This document shows positions 38,505-47,900 of a stretch of DNA of 64,000 nucleotides, in pieces; position 1 is the stretch's first letter, and each line of letters starts with the position of its first letter. The DNA comes from Rhizobium sullae (GTDB lineage Bacteria; Pseudomonadota; Alphaproteobacteria; Rhizobiales; Rhizobiaceae). The notes under the pieces were generated by a model. That model was not told where the DNA came from and did no database searches. It saw nothing but the letters and a program-made list of their open reading frames with translations. A program made the position numbers and the translations under genes. The DNA is taken from NCBI RefSeq assembly GCF_025200715.1, contig NZ_CP104143.1:3172501-3236500 (forward strand). Direction: 5' to 3'.

Positions 38505-39380
38505 ATGGTCACGACTCAGCGTCAAAAGCCCGTTTTCCGTTTTGCGCCCAGCCCCAACGGCCCGCTGCATCTCGGCCACGCGCTTTCGGCCTTCCTCAAT
38601 CAGGACATGGCCGCGGGCGGACGCCTGTTGCTGCGCATCGAAGACATCGATCTGACGCGTTGTACACCCGAATTCGAAGCGGGCATCTATGCCGACCTCG
38701 AATGGCTCGGGATCAGCTGGGAGAAACCCGTCCGGCGGCAATCCGACCATTTCGCGGAATATCATGCGGCGTTGCATGGTCTGATCAAACGTGGACTGGT
38801 CTATCCTTCGTTTTTGACACGCGGCCAGGTGAGAGCCAGAGTGTCCGCTTCCGAAGCCGGCGGCAGCCCCTGGCCGCGCGACCCGGACGGTTCGCCGCAC
38901 TACCCAGCCGATGATCGCGACCGAAGTGAGGGCGAGCGGGGCAGGATGTTTGCCTCCGGACTGAAACACGCCTGGCGTCTGGATATGACGCGCGCACTGC
39001 AGGTTGCCGGCCATGCTTTATATTGGAGCGAGACCGGCGACGGCAAGACCGGGGAAATTGCGGCCGATCCATCGGTGTGGGGGGATGTTGTTCTTTCGCG
39101 CTCGGATGCGCCGTCGAGCTATCACCTCTCGGTTGTGATTGACGATGCGCTGCAGTGCGTCACGCATGTCGTGCGCGGGCTCGACCTCTTTCATGCAACA
39201 TCGGTCCACCGGCTGCTGCAGGTATTGCTCGACCTGCCTCAGCCGATCTATCACCACCATCGGCTGGTGACGGATGCGAGCGGACGCAAACTCTCGAAAA
39301 GCAATGGCGATACCGGGCTTGCGGCGTTGCGGGGCAAAGGGCTATCGGCGGCCGACATCCGGCACCTTGTCGGTCTTTGA
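38505..39380 (+). CDS. gluQ: Glutamyl-Q tRNA(Asp) synthetase
   Basis: Paralogue of glutamyl-tRNA synthetase that lacks the anticodon domain and charges glutamate onto queuosine 34 of tRNA(Asp). The 291 residues are typical. The class I signatures are HLGH (22-25, in FAPSPNGPLHLGHALSAF) and KLSKS (262-266). In Escherichia coli the family holds a zinc ion with a CxC and later cysteine; here the matching region (about 100-140) has no cysteine at all, so the zinc site is lost. It is divergent from alkA, and its 3' end overlaps the opposing BrkB gene by 39 bases. Confidence 0.93.
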   Translation: MVTTQRQKPVFRFAPSPNGPLHLGHALSAFLNQDMAAGGRLLLRIEDIDLTRCTPEFEAGIYADLEWLGISWEKPVRRQSDHFAEYHAALHGLIKRGLVYPSFLTRGQVRARVSASEAGGSPWPRDPDGSPHYPADDRDRSEGERGRMFASGLKHAWRLDMTRALQVAGHALYWSETGDGKTGEIAADPSVWGDVVLSRSDAPSSYHLSVVIDDALQCVTHVVRGLDLFHATSVHRLLQVLLDLPQPIYHHHRLVTDASGRKLSKSNGDTGLAALRGKGLSAADIRHLVGL

Positions 39381-40259
39381 AGGCTTGCTGCCCTGCCCGC
39401 TCAGGAAATTGCGTGCGAAGATCGCACGCACCCGGAATTTCATCAGCGCCGCATTGATCTCTGCGCCGACGATGAAGATCACCCCCACCATGTAGAGGAA
39501 GATCAGCACGACCATCACAGATGCCAGACCCGCATAGGTCGCCGTATAGTTCGCGAAGGTGGCGAGGTAATAGGCGAAGATCAGCGCGCCAGCGAACCAG
39601 AGAAGCAGTGTCAGCAAGACCCCGGGAATGACGTCGTAAACCCGCCTGCGGCCGGCAGGCAGCCAGAGGTGAACGACAAGCAGGCCAACCGTCAGCACAA
39701 AGAGTGTTCCGTAGATTCGCCAGCTGAAAACAATCTCTAGCGTATCGGCAAAGAGCGGAAACCACTGCCGGGCATAATCGAGCGCGAACGGCACGGCGAC
39801 GAGCAGGATGCTGATGGCGGCAAAAATGATCACGGCGATCAGCACGTAACCGAGGCTGGCAAGGCGCGTGATATACCAGGGTCGCGTCTCCTGCACGCGG
39901 TAGGCGCGGTTGAGCGATATGCGCAACGCCTCGACGCCGTTGGAGGCGAAGTAGGCCGCCGCCAGTACTGAGACCGTCAGCAACCCGCCGCGCGGGATGG
40001 TCAGAACCTGCAACACCTGATCGGCTATGGGCTTGGCAATCGCTTCAGGCCAAGTATCGAAAATAAGATGGACGGCCGTGGAGGAGAACTGGTCGGCGCC
40101 GAGGAAGTTTGCGAGCGTCGTGCCGAAGATCAAAAAGGGGAAAACCGCCAGCAAGATCGATAATGCGACGTGGCTCGCCATTGCGAAACCGTCATCCTCG
40201 ATGAGGTGGCAGATCGCGTCATATGCCACATCATAGAGCGTCCGCACTATCTTCGGCAT
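39342..40259 (-). CDS. YihY/BrkB family inner-membrane protein
   Basis: A 305-residue membrane protein with six hydrophobic helices, of the family once called ribonuclease BN, now thought to be a transporter or envelope protein of unknown role. Typical segments: ASHVALSILLAVFPFLIFG near the N-terminus, GGLLTVSVLAAAYFASNG, and YAGLASVMVVLIFLYMVGVI toward the end. GGGGA five bases before the ATG at 40259 makes it a better start than 40274. The last 39 bases overlap gluQ on the other strand. It is divergent from the SDR gene with 77 bases between. Confidence 0.9.
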   Translation of the reverse strand: MPKIVRTLYDVAYDAICHLIEDDGFAMASHVALSILLAVFPFLIFGTTLANFLGADQFSSTAVHLIFDTWPEAIAKPIADQVLQVLTIPRGGLLTVSVLAAAYFASNGVEALRISLNRAYRVQETRPWYITRLASLGYVLIAVIIFAAISILLVAVPFALDYARQWFPLFADTLEIVFSWRIYGTLFVLTVGLLVVHLWLPAGRRRVYDVIPGVLLTLLLWFAGALIFAYYLATFANYTATYAGLASVMVVLIFLYMVGVIFIVGAEINAALMKFRVRAIFARNFLSGQGSKPSKTDKVPDVGRR

Positions 40260-40336
40260 TCGATCCCCAGGCATTCTTCATTGTATCGTCGGTTCGAATA
40301 TGGGAAACGAGTCCCAATTTGTACAGGAATCATTCC

Positions 40337-41170
40337 ATGGCCGAGCAGCGCACCATCATCGTGACCGGATGCTCATCCGGCATCGGTGCCTATTGCGCGC
40401 GAGCCCTGAAGACAGACGACTGGCGCGTCTTTGCGACAGTGCGAAAGCACGGTGACCTAGGACCGCTCCAGGAAGAAGGAATCGAAGCCTTCCTGATGGA
40501 TTATACGCGGCCTGACACGATCACTGATTTCGTTCGCAATGTAGCCGAGGTAAGTGGCGGGCGCATCGACGCACTTTTCAACAACGGCGCCTACGGCCAG
40601 CCCGGCGCAGTCGAGGACTTGACGACCGAAGTGCTGCGCGTTCAGTTCGAAACGAATTTCTTCGGCTGGCACGAGTTGACGCGGCAAGTGCTGCCGCTGA
40701 TGAGAAAGCAAGGCTCGGGCCGCATCGTGCAATGCTCGTCCATTCTCGGCGTCGTGCCCTATCGCTTCCGCGGCGCCTACACCGCTTCGAAGTTCGCGCT
40801 CGAAGGCTTGAGCATCACCTTGCGCATGGAGCTTCAAGGCAGCGGCATCCATGTGAGCCTGATCGAGCCGGGTCCGATTGCCTCGCGCTTTACCGCCAAC
40901 GCGCTCGCCAAGTTCAAGGAGCATATCGACGTCCGCAATTCCGTGCATGCGGCAGATTACCGCCGGCAACTTGCACGGCTTGACGGGACGGGTCCGAAGA
41001 ACCGACATAAACTTCAACCCGACGCCGTTTATGCCGTGTTGCAACACGCATTGAACTCGAACAATCCGAAGCCACATTATCCTGTAACGACTCCGGCAAA
41101 ACAGGGCATGCTGCTGAAGAGGCTGTTTCCGGCGGATCTCTTCTATCGCCTGATGCGCTGGACCGACTGA
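40337..41170 (+). CDS. Short-chain dehydrogenase/reductase
   Basis: Classical SDR of 277 residues. Nucleotide-binding TGCSSGIG at 10-17, structural NNGAYG at 82-87 (in place of the usual NNAG), and catalytic Y148 and K152 (YTASK) with a serine at about 134. The GCSSGIGAYCARAL start resembles the retinol-dehydrogenase-like branch. The substrate is unknown. AGGA before the ATG at 40337 sets the start; the longer frame to 40223 lies inside the opposing promoter region. The small HIG1-like gene follows after 18 bases. Confidence 0.92.
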   Translation: MAEQRTIIVTGCSSGIGAYCARALKTDDWRVFATVRKHGDLGPLQEEGIEAFLMDYTRPDTITDFVRNVAEVSGGRIDALFNNGAYGQPGAVEDLTTEVLRVQFETNFFGWHELTRQVLPLMRKQGSGRIVQCSSILGVVPYRFRGAYTASKFALEGLSITLRMELQGSGIHVSLIEPGPIASRFTANALAKFKEHIDVRNSVHAADYRRQLARLDGTGPKNRHKLQPDAVYAVLQHALNSNNPKPHYPVTTPAKQGMLLKRLFPADLFYRLMRWTD

Positions 41171-41188
41171 CCAAGAAAGCCGACCGCC

Positions 41189-41392
41189 ATGTCCACGGCC
41201 ACCTATCTTTTCGCGATCATCATGATGGGCGTCGTCGCGCTCGTGCTGGTCCGCGGCCTTTTCAACATGATGAAGGGCGGCGACGCGAACACTTCCAACA
41301 AGCTGATGCAGCTCCGCGTGCTGCTGCAAGCGATCGCTGTGATCCTGATCATGCTGACGCTCTGGCTGACAGGCGGCGGCCGCCCTAGTTAA
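41189..41392 (+). CDS. Twin-transmembrane HIG1-like protein
   Basis: A 67-residue protein with two membrane helices (about 5-25 and 45-62) joined by a short loop holding NKLMQLRVLLQAIAVILI. The R-x3-Q arrangement resembles the HIG1/Rcf motif of small proteins that associate with cytochrome oxidase supercomplexes. Homologues are annotated as twin transmembrane protein in rhizobia. It lies between the SDR (18 bases) and the cobalamin adenosyltransferase (22 bases), all rightward, and is probably in one transcript. Confidence 0.8.
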   Translation: MSTATYLFAIIMMGVVALVLVRGLFNMMKGGDANTSNKLMQLRVLLQAIAVILIMLTLWLTGGGRPS

Positions 41393-41414
41393 CGCCGGGA
41401 AGAAGGGGTAGGCA

Positions 41415-41993
41415 ATGGTAACGCTCAACAAGATCTACACGAAGACTGGCGACGACGGCACGACGGCGCTTGTTTCCGGACCGCGCCGTCTCAAATACGA
41501 CCTGCGCGTGGAAGCGTACGGCACGATCGACGAAGTCAACTCCGCAATCGGCGTCGCAAGACTGCATATGCAGGGCATGCCGGTTCTCGAGAGAATGCTG
41601 ATACTGATCCAGAACGATCTCTTCGACCTCGGCGCAGACCTTGCGACGCCCGACGACGGCAAGCCACCGGCGCACGAGCCGTTGCGCATCATCGATACGC
41701 AGGTGGCGCGGATCGAGAGCGAGATCGATGAATTGAATGCCGATCTGCAACCCTTGAAATCCTTCGTTCTGCCCGGCGGTCATTCGGCAGCTGCCTATCT
41801 TCATCTGGCGCGCACCATCGCGCGCCGCGCGGAAAGACTGATGGTGGAACTCGCCCGCACGGAAGGCGAAATCGTCAGCGAAGCTGCCCTGAAATATGTC
41901 AACCGGCTTTCGGATTTCCTTTTCGTTGCGGCACGCCATGCGAATAGCCACGGCAACGCGGATGTACTTTGGGTTCCCGGAAAAAACAGGTAG
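41415..41993 (+). CDS. Cob(I)alamin adenosyltransferase, PduO type
   Basis: Transfers the adenosyl group of ATP to reduced corrinoid to make coenzyme B12. The 192 residues form the five-helix PduO bundle with the family's N-terminal ATP motif TKTGDDGTTALVSGPRR (about 9-25), EAYGTIDEVNSAIGVAR (33-49) and the later LPGGHSAAAYLHLARTIARR segment. This class differs from CobA. Other B12 genes are not in the window, so it may serve salvage or the methylmalonyl-CoA pathway. GGGTAGG precedes the ATG at 41415. The rhomboid gene follows 33 bases later. Confidence 0.92.
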   Translation: MVTLNKIYTKTGDDGTTALVSGPRRLKYDLRVEAYGTIDEVNSAIGVARLHMQGMPVLERMLILIQNDLFDLGADLATPDDGKPPAHEPLRIIDTQVARIESEIDELNADLQPLKSFVLPGGHSAAAYLHLARTIARRAERLMVELARTEGEIVSEAALKYVNRLSDFLFVAARHANSHGNADVLWVPGKNR

Positions 41994-42026
41994 GCTCCGG
42001 CCATCACGAGAGCCGGGGCAGGCTTT

Positions 42027-42794
42027 ATGTTCATACCGCTGCACGATGCCAATACGCTGAAGCACATCAAGGTCCAGTGGGTGACGCTGGGCTTGATCGG
42101 AATGAATATCGCCGTCTGGCTTTTCACCGGCTTCTTCGCTCCGGAACAGACGGCTCAGGCCACGGCGGTCGGCCTCGGCTACATACCAGCGGTCGCCTTT
42201 GACTACGCGACACTGGCTCCCGGCCTTGCGATTGTTCCGGAGCCGCTGACCTACATCACCCATGCCTTTGTGCATGCCGGCTTCTGGCACCTCGCTTCCA
42301 ACATGATCTTCCTCTGGGTCTTCGGCGATAATGTCGAGGATGCCATGGGGCATTTCCGCTTCCTGATCTTCTATCTCGTTTGCGCCGCCTTCGGCGCGCT
42401 TTGCCACGGTCTGCTCGTGTCTGAATCGCAGGCGCCGCTGGTCGGCGCCTCCGGCGCGATCTCCGGCGTGGTTGCAGCCTATGTCGTCCTTCACCCTCGC
42501 GTGAAAGTCTGGGTTCTTGTCTTCTTGCGCGTTCCTTTGCCGCTTCCCGCCTTCGTGCCGCTGCTCCTTTGGATCGGCCAGCAGTTTTTCATGCTGTTCA
42601 TCGATCTGGACGGCAATGTTTCCTGGGGTGCCCATGCCGGCGGTATCACAGCTGGCGCCGCACTCGTCTTCTTCATGCGCCGAAAGGGCGTACCGCTGTT
42701 CGATCGTGAGATCGTCACGCCACGCGCCGTTCGCAGCACGCCGGCGGTAAGTCGAGCAGTTGCCGCCGCTGAGGATGGGGCGTCCGGACGCTAA
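42027..42794 (+). CDS. Rhomboid intramembrane serine protease
   Basis: A 255-residue polytopic membrane protease. The catalytic dyad is S142 (GASGAISG) and H203 (WGAHAGGITAG), and the oxyanion helper HxxxN is H88-N92 in WHLASNMIF. The six-helix core is complete. The C-terminal ~35 residues are cytoplasmic and Arg/Ala-rich. Rhomboids cut single-span membrane proteins; the substrate is unknown. It belongs to the rightward run with the SDR, HIG1-like and adenosyltransferase genes and ends 188 bases before etfB. Confidence 0.93.
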   Translation: MFIPLHDANTLKHIKVQWVTLGLIGMNIAVWLFTGFFAPEQTAQATAVGLGYIPAVAFDYATLAPGLAIVPEPLTYITHAFVHAGFWHLASNMIFLWVFGDNVEDAMGHFRFLIFYLVCAAFGALCHGLLVSESQAPLVGASGAISGVVAAYVVLHPRVKVWVLVFLRVPLPLPAFVPLLLWIGQQFFMLFIDLDGNVSWGAHAGGITAGAALVFFMRRKGVPLFDREIVTPRAVRSTPAVSRAVAAAEDGASGR

Positions 42795-42819
42795 GTTAGA
42801 AATCAGGCAGCGCTGAATA

Positions 42820-42848
42820 TTGACGTGAACGTAAGCGTCATATATTTG
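42820..42848 (+). promoter_or_regulatory. Candidate etfBA promoter with ACGT inverted repeat
   Basis: TTGACGTGAACGTAAG (42820-42835) is an imperfect inverted repeat (TTGACGT against ACGTAAG) that looks like the TTnACGTnnACGTnAA type of operator I remember for regulators of branched-chain amino acid and fatty-acid use in proteobacteria (LiuR-like). Its first bases also read as a -35 (TTGACG), with TATATT or TATTTG 15-17 bases later as the -10. The etfB ATG is 163 bases downstream of the repeat start. Both readings are inference. Confidence 0.4.
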
Positions 42849-42982
42849 CAGATGCAATTTGTCTGTCTGCGACTGGCAAGCGTTGTATTTGGAGGAAAAA
42901 CGCGTATCCATGTCGCCATTCGACAATCGGAGCGGCGCCGAAGCGCGCATTTTCTTGGCGAAAGAGTTGAAGGAAGGACCCC

Positions 42983-43732
42983 ATGAAGATTCTGGTCCCC
43001 GTGAAGCGGGTGGTTGATTACAATGTGAAGATCCGCGTCAAGCAGGACGGCACGGGCGTCGAGCTTTCCAACGTCAAGATGTCGATGAACCCGTTCGACG
43101 AGATTTCGGTGGAAGAGGCGCTGCGTCTGAAGGAAGCCGGCAAGGCCGAGGAAGTGATCGTTGTTTCGATCGGCCCCGCCAAAGCCGAGGAAACGCTGCG
43201 CACAGCACTCGCCATGGGCGCCGACCGGGCGATCCTCGTCGAGACTGACGATGCCGTCGAGCCGCTTGCCGTTGCGAAGATCCTCAAGGGCGTCGCCGAC
43301 GCGGAACAGCCGGGTCTGATCATCGTCGGCAAGCAGGCGATCGACGACGATTCGAACCAGACCGGCCAGATGCTGGCAGCTCTTCTCGGCACCGCCCAGG
43401 CGACCTTCGCCTCGAAGATCGAGATCGGCGACGGCAAGGCGACCGTGACCCGCGAAGTGGATGGCGGCCTGCAGACGATCGACATCAAGCTTCCGGCCGT
43501 CGTCACCACCGACCTTCGCCTCAACGAACCGCGCTATGCCTCGCTGCCGAACATCATGAAGGCGAAGAAGAAGCCGCTCGACAAGAAGAGCCCGGCCGAC
43601 TTCGGCGTCGATACTACGCCGCGCCTGAAAGTGCTGAAGACCGAGGAGCCGTCGGGCCGCAAGGCGGGCGTCAAGGTCAAGTCGGTCGCCGAGCTCGTCG
43701 AGAAGCTCAAGACCGAAGCCGGCGTCCTCTAA
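42983..43732 (+). CDS. etfB: Electron transfer flavoprotein, beta subunit
   Basis: Together with EtfA it accepts electrons from acyl-CoA and other dehydrogenases and passes them to ETF-ubiquinone oxidoreductase. The 249 residues are full length: [19 protein letters not shown] start, the AMP-binding segment [17 protein letters not shown] (about 115-131) and the recognition loop with [12 protein letters not shown] near 190. AGGAAGG lies ahead of the ATG at 42983. The etfA gene follows after 23 bases. Confidence 0.97.
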   Translation: MKILVPVKRVVDYNVKIRVKQDGTGVELSNVKMSMNPFDEISVEEALRLKEAGKAEEVIVVSIGPAKAEETLRTALAMGADRAILVETDDAVEPLAVAKILKGVADAEQPGLIIVGKQAIDDDSNQTGQMLAALLGTAQATFASKIEIGDGKATVTREVDGGLQTIDIKLPAVVTTDLRLNEPRYASLPNIMKAKKKPLDKKSPADFGVDTTPRLKVLKTEEPSGRKAGVKVKSVAELVEKLKTEAGVL

Positions 43733-43755
43733 GGTTCGAGAAAGGAAATACGACC

Positions 43756-44685
43756 ATGGCCATTCTGCTTCTGGCTGACCACGACAATTCGAGCCTTTCC
43801 GACCAGACCGCCAAGGCGCTGACCGCTGCAAGCCAGATCGGCGGCGATGTCACTGTGCTGGTTGCCGGCAAGGGCGCCAAGGCGGCTGCCGATGCCGCCG
43901 CCAAGCTTTCCGGCGTCTCCAAGGTGCTGCTCGCCGAAAGCGGCGAGCTCGCAAACAAGCTGGCTGAACCGCTGGCCGATCTCATCGTTTCGCTCGCTGG
44001 CAGCTACGACACGATCATTGCGGCGGCGACCTCGACCGGCAAGAACGTGCTGCCGCGCGTTGCCGCGTTGCTCGACGTGGCGCAGGTCTCGGAAATCATC
44101 GAGGTCATCTCGCCGGACACCTTCAAGCGCCCGATCTACGCCGGCAACGCCATCCAGACGGTGCAGGCAACCGACGCCAAGAAGGTCATCACCGTACGCA
44201 CGGCATCCTTCGCCGCTGCGGAGACAAGCGGTTCGGCGTCCGTCGAGGCAATTCCGGCTGCTTTCGATCCTGGGCTTTCGACTTTCGTCAAGGACGCGCT
44301 GTCGGCCTCCGACCGTCCGGAACTGACTTCGGCCAGGATCATCATCTCCGGCGGTAGGGCTCTCGGTTCCGCCGAGAAATTCAAGGAGGTCATCCTGCCG
44401 CTCGCCGACAAGCTTGGTGCGGCCGTCGGCGCTTCGCGCGCGGCCGTCGATGCCGGCTATGCGCCGAACGACTGGCAGGTCGGCCAGACCGGTAAGGTGG
44501 TTGCCCCGGAGCTCTACATCGCCTGCGGTATTTCCGGCGCCATCCAGCACCTCGCCGGCATGAAGGACTCGAAGGTCATCGTCGCCATCAACAAGGATGA
44601 GGAAGCCCCGATCTTCCAGGTCGCCGACTACGGCCTCGTCGCCGATCTCTTCGAGGCACTGCCGGAACTTGAGAAAGCTCTTTAA
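43756..44685 (+). CDS. etfA: Electron transfer flavoprotein, alpha subunit
   Basis: Carries the FAD of the EtfAB heterodimer. The 309 residues hold an N-terminal Rossmann-like domain (1-about 190) and the C-terminal FAD domain, with the flavin-binding segments [32 protein letters not shown] and [20 protein letters not shown], ending in [15 protein letters not shown]. It is 23 bases after etfB and closes with a terminator before hbdA; read-through to hbdA is likely because the functions belong together. Confidence 0.97.
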   Translation: MAILLLADHDNSSLSDQTAKALTAASQIGGDVTVLVAGKGAKAAADAAAKLSGVSKVLLAESGELANKLAEPLADLIVSLAGSYDTIIAAATSTGKNVLPRVAALLDVAQVSEIIEVISPDTFKRPIYAGNAIQTVQATDAKKVITVRTASFAAAETSGSASVEAIPAAFDPGLSTFVKDALSASDRPELTSARIIISGGRALGSAEKFKEVILPLADKLGAAVGASRAAVDAGYAPNDWQVGQTGKVVAPELYIACGISGAIQHLAGMKDSKVIVAINKDEEAPIFQVADYGLVADLFEALPELEKAL

Positions 44686-44753
44686 TCAGGCAGATTGCCA
44701 GCTTTTCGCACTTGCGAATGACTGGAAAATTATCTCTTATGGCGCTACTACTG

Positions 44754-44784
44754 CTGCCGGGCGATCCTTTTGCCCGGCAGTTTC
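44754..44784 (+). terminator. Terminator after etfA
   Basis: CTGCCGGGC (44754-44762) and GCCCGGCAG (44772-44780) form a 9-bp stem with a 9-base loop, followed by TTTC. It sits 68 bases after the etfA stop and 47 before the hbdA start, so it may partially uncouple hbdA from etfBA. The U-tract is short. Confidence 0.65.
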
Positions 44785-44831
44785 ATTAGAACAATACGGC
44801 GGGGCGGGGAAGCTGCCGCGGGGGTTTGGAG

Positions 44832-45713
44832 ATGAGTGCGGTGTTGAAAACGATTGGTATCGTCGGTGCGGGCCAGATGGGTTGCGGCATCGCGCATGTT
44901 TCAGCAGCTGCGGGCTACAAGGTCCAGCTTTACGACGTGACACAGGAGCGCATTGAATCCGGTCTTGCGACCATCAACGGCAACCTCGCCCGTCAGGTAA
45001 CGAGCGGCAAGATGACGGATGAGGAGCGCAAAGCGACCCTTTCTCGCATCTCCGGCTCCGCCAATCTGAATGACCTTGCTCCCTCCGACCTCGTTATCGA
45101 GGCGGCGACAGAGGAGGAAGCCGTAAAACGCAAGATCTACGCGCAGGTCTGTCCAGTGCTGAAGCCGGGCGCGCTGCTTGCGACGAACACCTCCTCGCTG
45201 TCCATCACCCGTCTGGCTTCGGCAACCGACCGGCCCGAGCACTTCATGGGCATCCATTTCATGAACCCAGTCCCGGTGATGAAGCTGGTGGAATTGGTGC
45301 GCGGCATAGCAACGGACGAAACCACGTTTTCGACCGCAAAAGAATTCGTCGCATCGCTGGAAAAGACCATCACGGTTGCGGAAGACTTTCCCGCCTTCAT
45401 CGTCAACCGTATCCTGCTGCCGATGATCAATGAGGCGATCTACACGCTCTACGAAGGTGTCGGCACTGTCGATGCCATCGACACGGCGATGAAGCTCGGC
45501 GCCAACCACCCGATGGGCCCGCTTCAGCTTGCCGATTTCATCGGCCTCGACACCTGCCTCTCGATCATGCAGGTGCTGCATGACGGCCTGGCTGATTCCA
45601 AGTACCGCCCCTGCCCACTGCTGGTGAAGTATGTCGAGGCCGGCTGGCTCGGCCGCAAGTCCGGCCGCGGCTTCTACGACTACCGCGGCGAAACACCCAT
45701 CCCGACGCGGTAA
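44832..45713 (+). CDS. hbdA: 3-hydroxybutyryl-CoA dehydrogenase
   Basis: Oxidises (S)-3-hydroxyacyl-CoA with NAD+ in fatty-acid or butyrate metabolism. The 293 residues comprise an NAD-binding Rossmann domain, with G12-A-G14-Q-M-G17, and a C-terminal helical dimer domain. The catalytic His is in HFMGIHFMNPVPVMKLVEL, with the conserved Glu in the same stretch, and NRILLPMINEAI and GANHPMGPLQLADFIGLD follow. This is the stand-alone HBDH form, not the large FadB fusion. The frame starts with a TTG at 44826, but the ATG at 44832 fits the family. It stands after etfBA, which accepts electrons from the previous step of the same pathway. Confidence 0.94.
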   Translation: MSAVLKTIGIVGAGQMGCGIAHVSAAAGYKVQLYDVTQERIESGLATINGNLARQVTSGKMTDEERKATLSRISGSANLNDLAPSDLVIEAATEEEAVKRKIYAQVCPVLKPGALLATNTSSLSITRLASATDRPEHFMGIHFMNPVPVMKLVELVRGIATDETTFSTAKEFVASLEKTITVAEDFPAFIVNRILLPMINEAIYTLYEGVGTVDAIDTAMKLGANHPMGPLQLADFIGLDTCLSIMQVLHDGLADSKYRPCPLLVKYVEAGWLGRKSGRGFYDYRGETPIPTR

Positions 45714-45715
45714 CT

Positions 45716-46378
45716 TTAAGATCCTGTAGCACCCTTGATCAGCGCCTTCGCATCGCCGCTATCCCATGCGGCAGGGCCGTTCATTGCCGAAACCAAACAC
45801 CCTTTGTCATCGATGAGCAAAGTCACCGGCAGGCCAAAAGCCAGCCCCTCCTTCTTCAGGCTGTTGAAGACACCAATCGTATTGTCGCGATAAAACTGTA
45901 GGGAATCGACCCCGGTCTCGCTTAGGAATGCCTTCGGTTTCTCGTCATCTCCGGTATCGATATTGACTGCCACGACTTGGAATTTGTCGCTGCCCATCTC
46001 CTTCTCCAGCGCATTCAGCGCCGGCATTTCTTCGCGGCAGGGCACGCACCATGTCGCCCAGAGATTAAGAAGCACGGTCTTGCCCGCGAAATTCTCGAGC
46101 GTCATCGGCTTGCCGTCTGGACCGTTAAAGGCGACGGACGGGAGCTTTCGCGGCGCGTTGGCAGCAACCATCGCCGCCACCTCGCCTTTGGCGAGCGGCG
46201 TAATCTTCTGAGCGAGATCTTTGGCGGCGGTGCACTCGGCAGAGACCGTTTCGCGGCCGGCATTGCCATACCCGGTCTCCTTAATGTAAACCGCTGCCGC
46301 ACCGGCAATTATGCCTGCGACGGTGGCTATCGCGATCAATTTCAAGGATGGCAGCCTGAACAGCTTTCTTGTCGTCAT
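45716..46378 (-). CDS. tlpA: TlpA-like membrane-anchored thioredoxin
   Basis: Periplasmic thiol-disulfide reductase of 220 residues, anchored by one N-terminal helix (about 13-33). The thioredoxin domain (about 75-215) has the active site W-C111-V-P-C114 in [18 protein letters not shown] and a cis-proline in [10 protein letters not shown]. Such proteins keep cytochrome c or cytochrome oxidase cysteines reduced; TlpA of Bradyrhizobium serves CuA-site assembly. An extra Cys pair (C49 and C198) lies outside the motif. GGAG precedes the ATG at 46378. The start is divergent from argH with 41 bases between, so the promoters overlap. The 3' end meets hbdA two bases apart. Confidence 0.93.
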   Translation of the reverse strand: MTTRKLFRLPSLKLIAIATVAGIIAGAAAVYIKETGYGNAGRETVSAECTAAKDLAQKITPLAKGEVAAMVAANAPRKLPSVAFNGPDGKPMTLENFAGKTVLLNLWATWCVPCREEMPALNALEKEMGSDKFQVVAVNIDTGDDEKPKAFLSETGVDSLQFYRDNTIGVFNSLKKEGLAFGLPVTLLIDDKGCLVSAMNGPAAWDSGDAKALIKGATGS

Positions 46379-46419
46379 TTCATTCTCCAGGGCACGCACC
46401 CTTAAGGCAGGCATCTTTC

Positions 46420-47823
46420 ATGGCCGACGGCACAAAGGACACCAAATCCTCCAACCAGATGTGGGGCGGACGTTTCGCATCCGGCCCCGACGCGATCATG
46501 GAGGAGATAAATGCCTCGATCGGTTTCGACAAGAAGCTCTTTGCCCAGGATATTCGCGGATCGATCGCCCACGCGACGATGCTTGCCCACCAGGGCATCA
46601 TTTCCGGGGACGATAAGGACAAGATCGTTCACGGGCTAAACACGATCCTGTCAGAAATTGAAAGCGGCAATTTCGAATTCTCCCGCCAACTCGAAGACAT
46701 TCACATGAATGTCGAAGCCCGCCTTGCCGCGCTGATCGGCCCGGCGGCCGGACGCCTTCACACTGCCCGTTCGCGCAACGACCAAGTGGCGCTCGACTTC
46801 CGCCTCTGGGTGAAAGAAGAGCTGCAGAAGACGGAAGCAATGCTGACGAACCTCATCGCAGCCTTCCTCGACCGCGCCGAAGAACATGCCGAAAGCGTCA
46901 TGCCGGGCTTCACGCATCTGCAGACCGCCCAGCCCGTCACCTTCGGCCACCATTGCATGGCCTATGTCGAAATGTTCGGCCGCGACCGTTCGCGCGTCCG
47001 CCACGCCATCGAGCATCTGGATGAGAGTCCCATCGGCGCGGCAGCGCTGGCCGGTACCGGCTACCCGATCGACCGCCACATGACGGCAAAGGCGCTTGGC
47101 TTCCGCGAGCCGACCCGCAACTCGATCGATACGGTCTCCGACCGCGATTTCGCCATCGAGTTCCTGTCGATCGCTGCGATCTGCGGCATGCATCTGTCGC
47201 GTCTGGCCGAAGAGATTGTGATCTGGTCGACGCCGCAATTCGGTTTCGTGCGTCTCTCGGATGCCTTCTCGACCGGCTCTTCCATCATGCCGCAGAAGAA
47301 GAACCCGGATGCTGCCGAGCTGGTGCGTGCCAAGACCGGCCGCATCAACGGCTCGCTGGTTGCGCTGCTGACGATCATGAAGGGCCTGCCGCTCGCCTAT
47401 TCGAAGGACATGCAGGAAGACAAGGAACAGGTCTTCGATGCCGCCGAGAGCCTGGAGCTGGCGATCGCCGCCATGACCGGAATGGTCCGCGACATGACGG
47501 TCAATACCGCCCGCATGAAAGCCGCGGCCGGCTCCGGCTATTCAACGGCCACCGATCTTGCCGACTGGCTGGTGCGCGAGGTGGGACTTCCGTTCCGCGA
47601 CGCCCATCATGTGACTGGCCGTGCTGTGGCGCTTGCTGAAAGCAAGGGCTGCGACCTCGCCGAACTGCTGCTTACCGATCTCCAGGCGATCAATGCGGCG
47701 ATAACCGACAAGGTCTACGACGTCCTGACGGTCGAGGCTTCGGTTGCAAGCCGCAAGAGCTTCGGTGGCACTGCTCCCTCCGAAGTGCGCAAGCAGATCG
47801 CCTATTGGCGGGCTCGCAACTGA
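46420..47823 (+). CDS. argH: Argininosuccinate lyase
   Basis: Last enzyme of arginine synthesis, splitting argininosuccinate to arginine and fumarate. The 467 residues are full length. The fumarase/aspartase superfamily signature [12 protein letters not shown] (286-297) carries the catalytic serine loop, and [16 protein letters not shown] and [16 protein letters not shown] hold other active-site residues. AAGGCAGG precedes the ATG at 46420; the longer frame from 46369 would overlap the opposing tlpA start. lptM follows 77 bases later, then lysA, all rightward. Confidence 0.97.
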   Translation: MADGTKDTKSSNQMWGGRFASGPDAIMEEINASIGFDKKLFAQDIRGSIAHATMLAHQGIISGDDKDKIVHGLNTILSEIESGNFEFSRQLEDIHMNVEARLAALIGPAAGRLHTARSRNDQVALDFRLWVKEELQKTEAMLTNLIAAFLDRAEEHAESVMPGFTHLQTAQPVTFGHHCMAYVEMFGRDRSRVRHAIEHLDESPIGAAALAGTGYPIDRHMTAKALGFREPTRNSIDTVSDRDFAIEFLSIAAICGMHLSRLAEEIVIWSTPQFGFVRLSDAFSTGSSIMPQKKNPDAAELVRAKTGRINGSLVALLTIMKGLPLAYSKDMQEDKEQVFDAAESLELAIAAMTGMVRDMTVNTARMKAAAGSGYSTATDLADWLVREVGLPFRDAHHVTGRAVALAESKGCDLAELLLTDLQAINAAITDKVYDVLTVEASVASRKSFGGTAPSEVRKQIAYWRARN

Positions 47824-47900
47824 GCAAAACAATCAGGGTGCACAAGGCGGATAAACTTCGCTATGAAGATGTCCATCAGCGCCGCTCCAAGAGGAATCCC

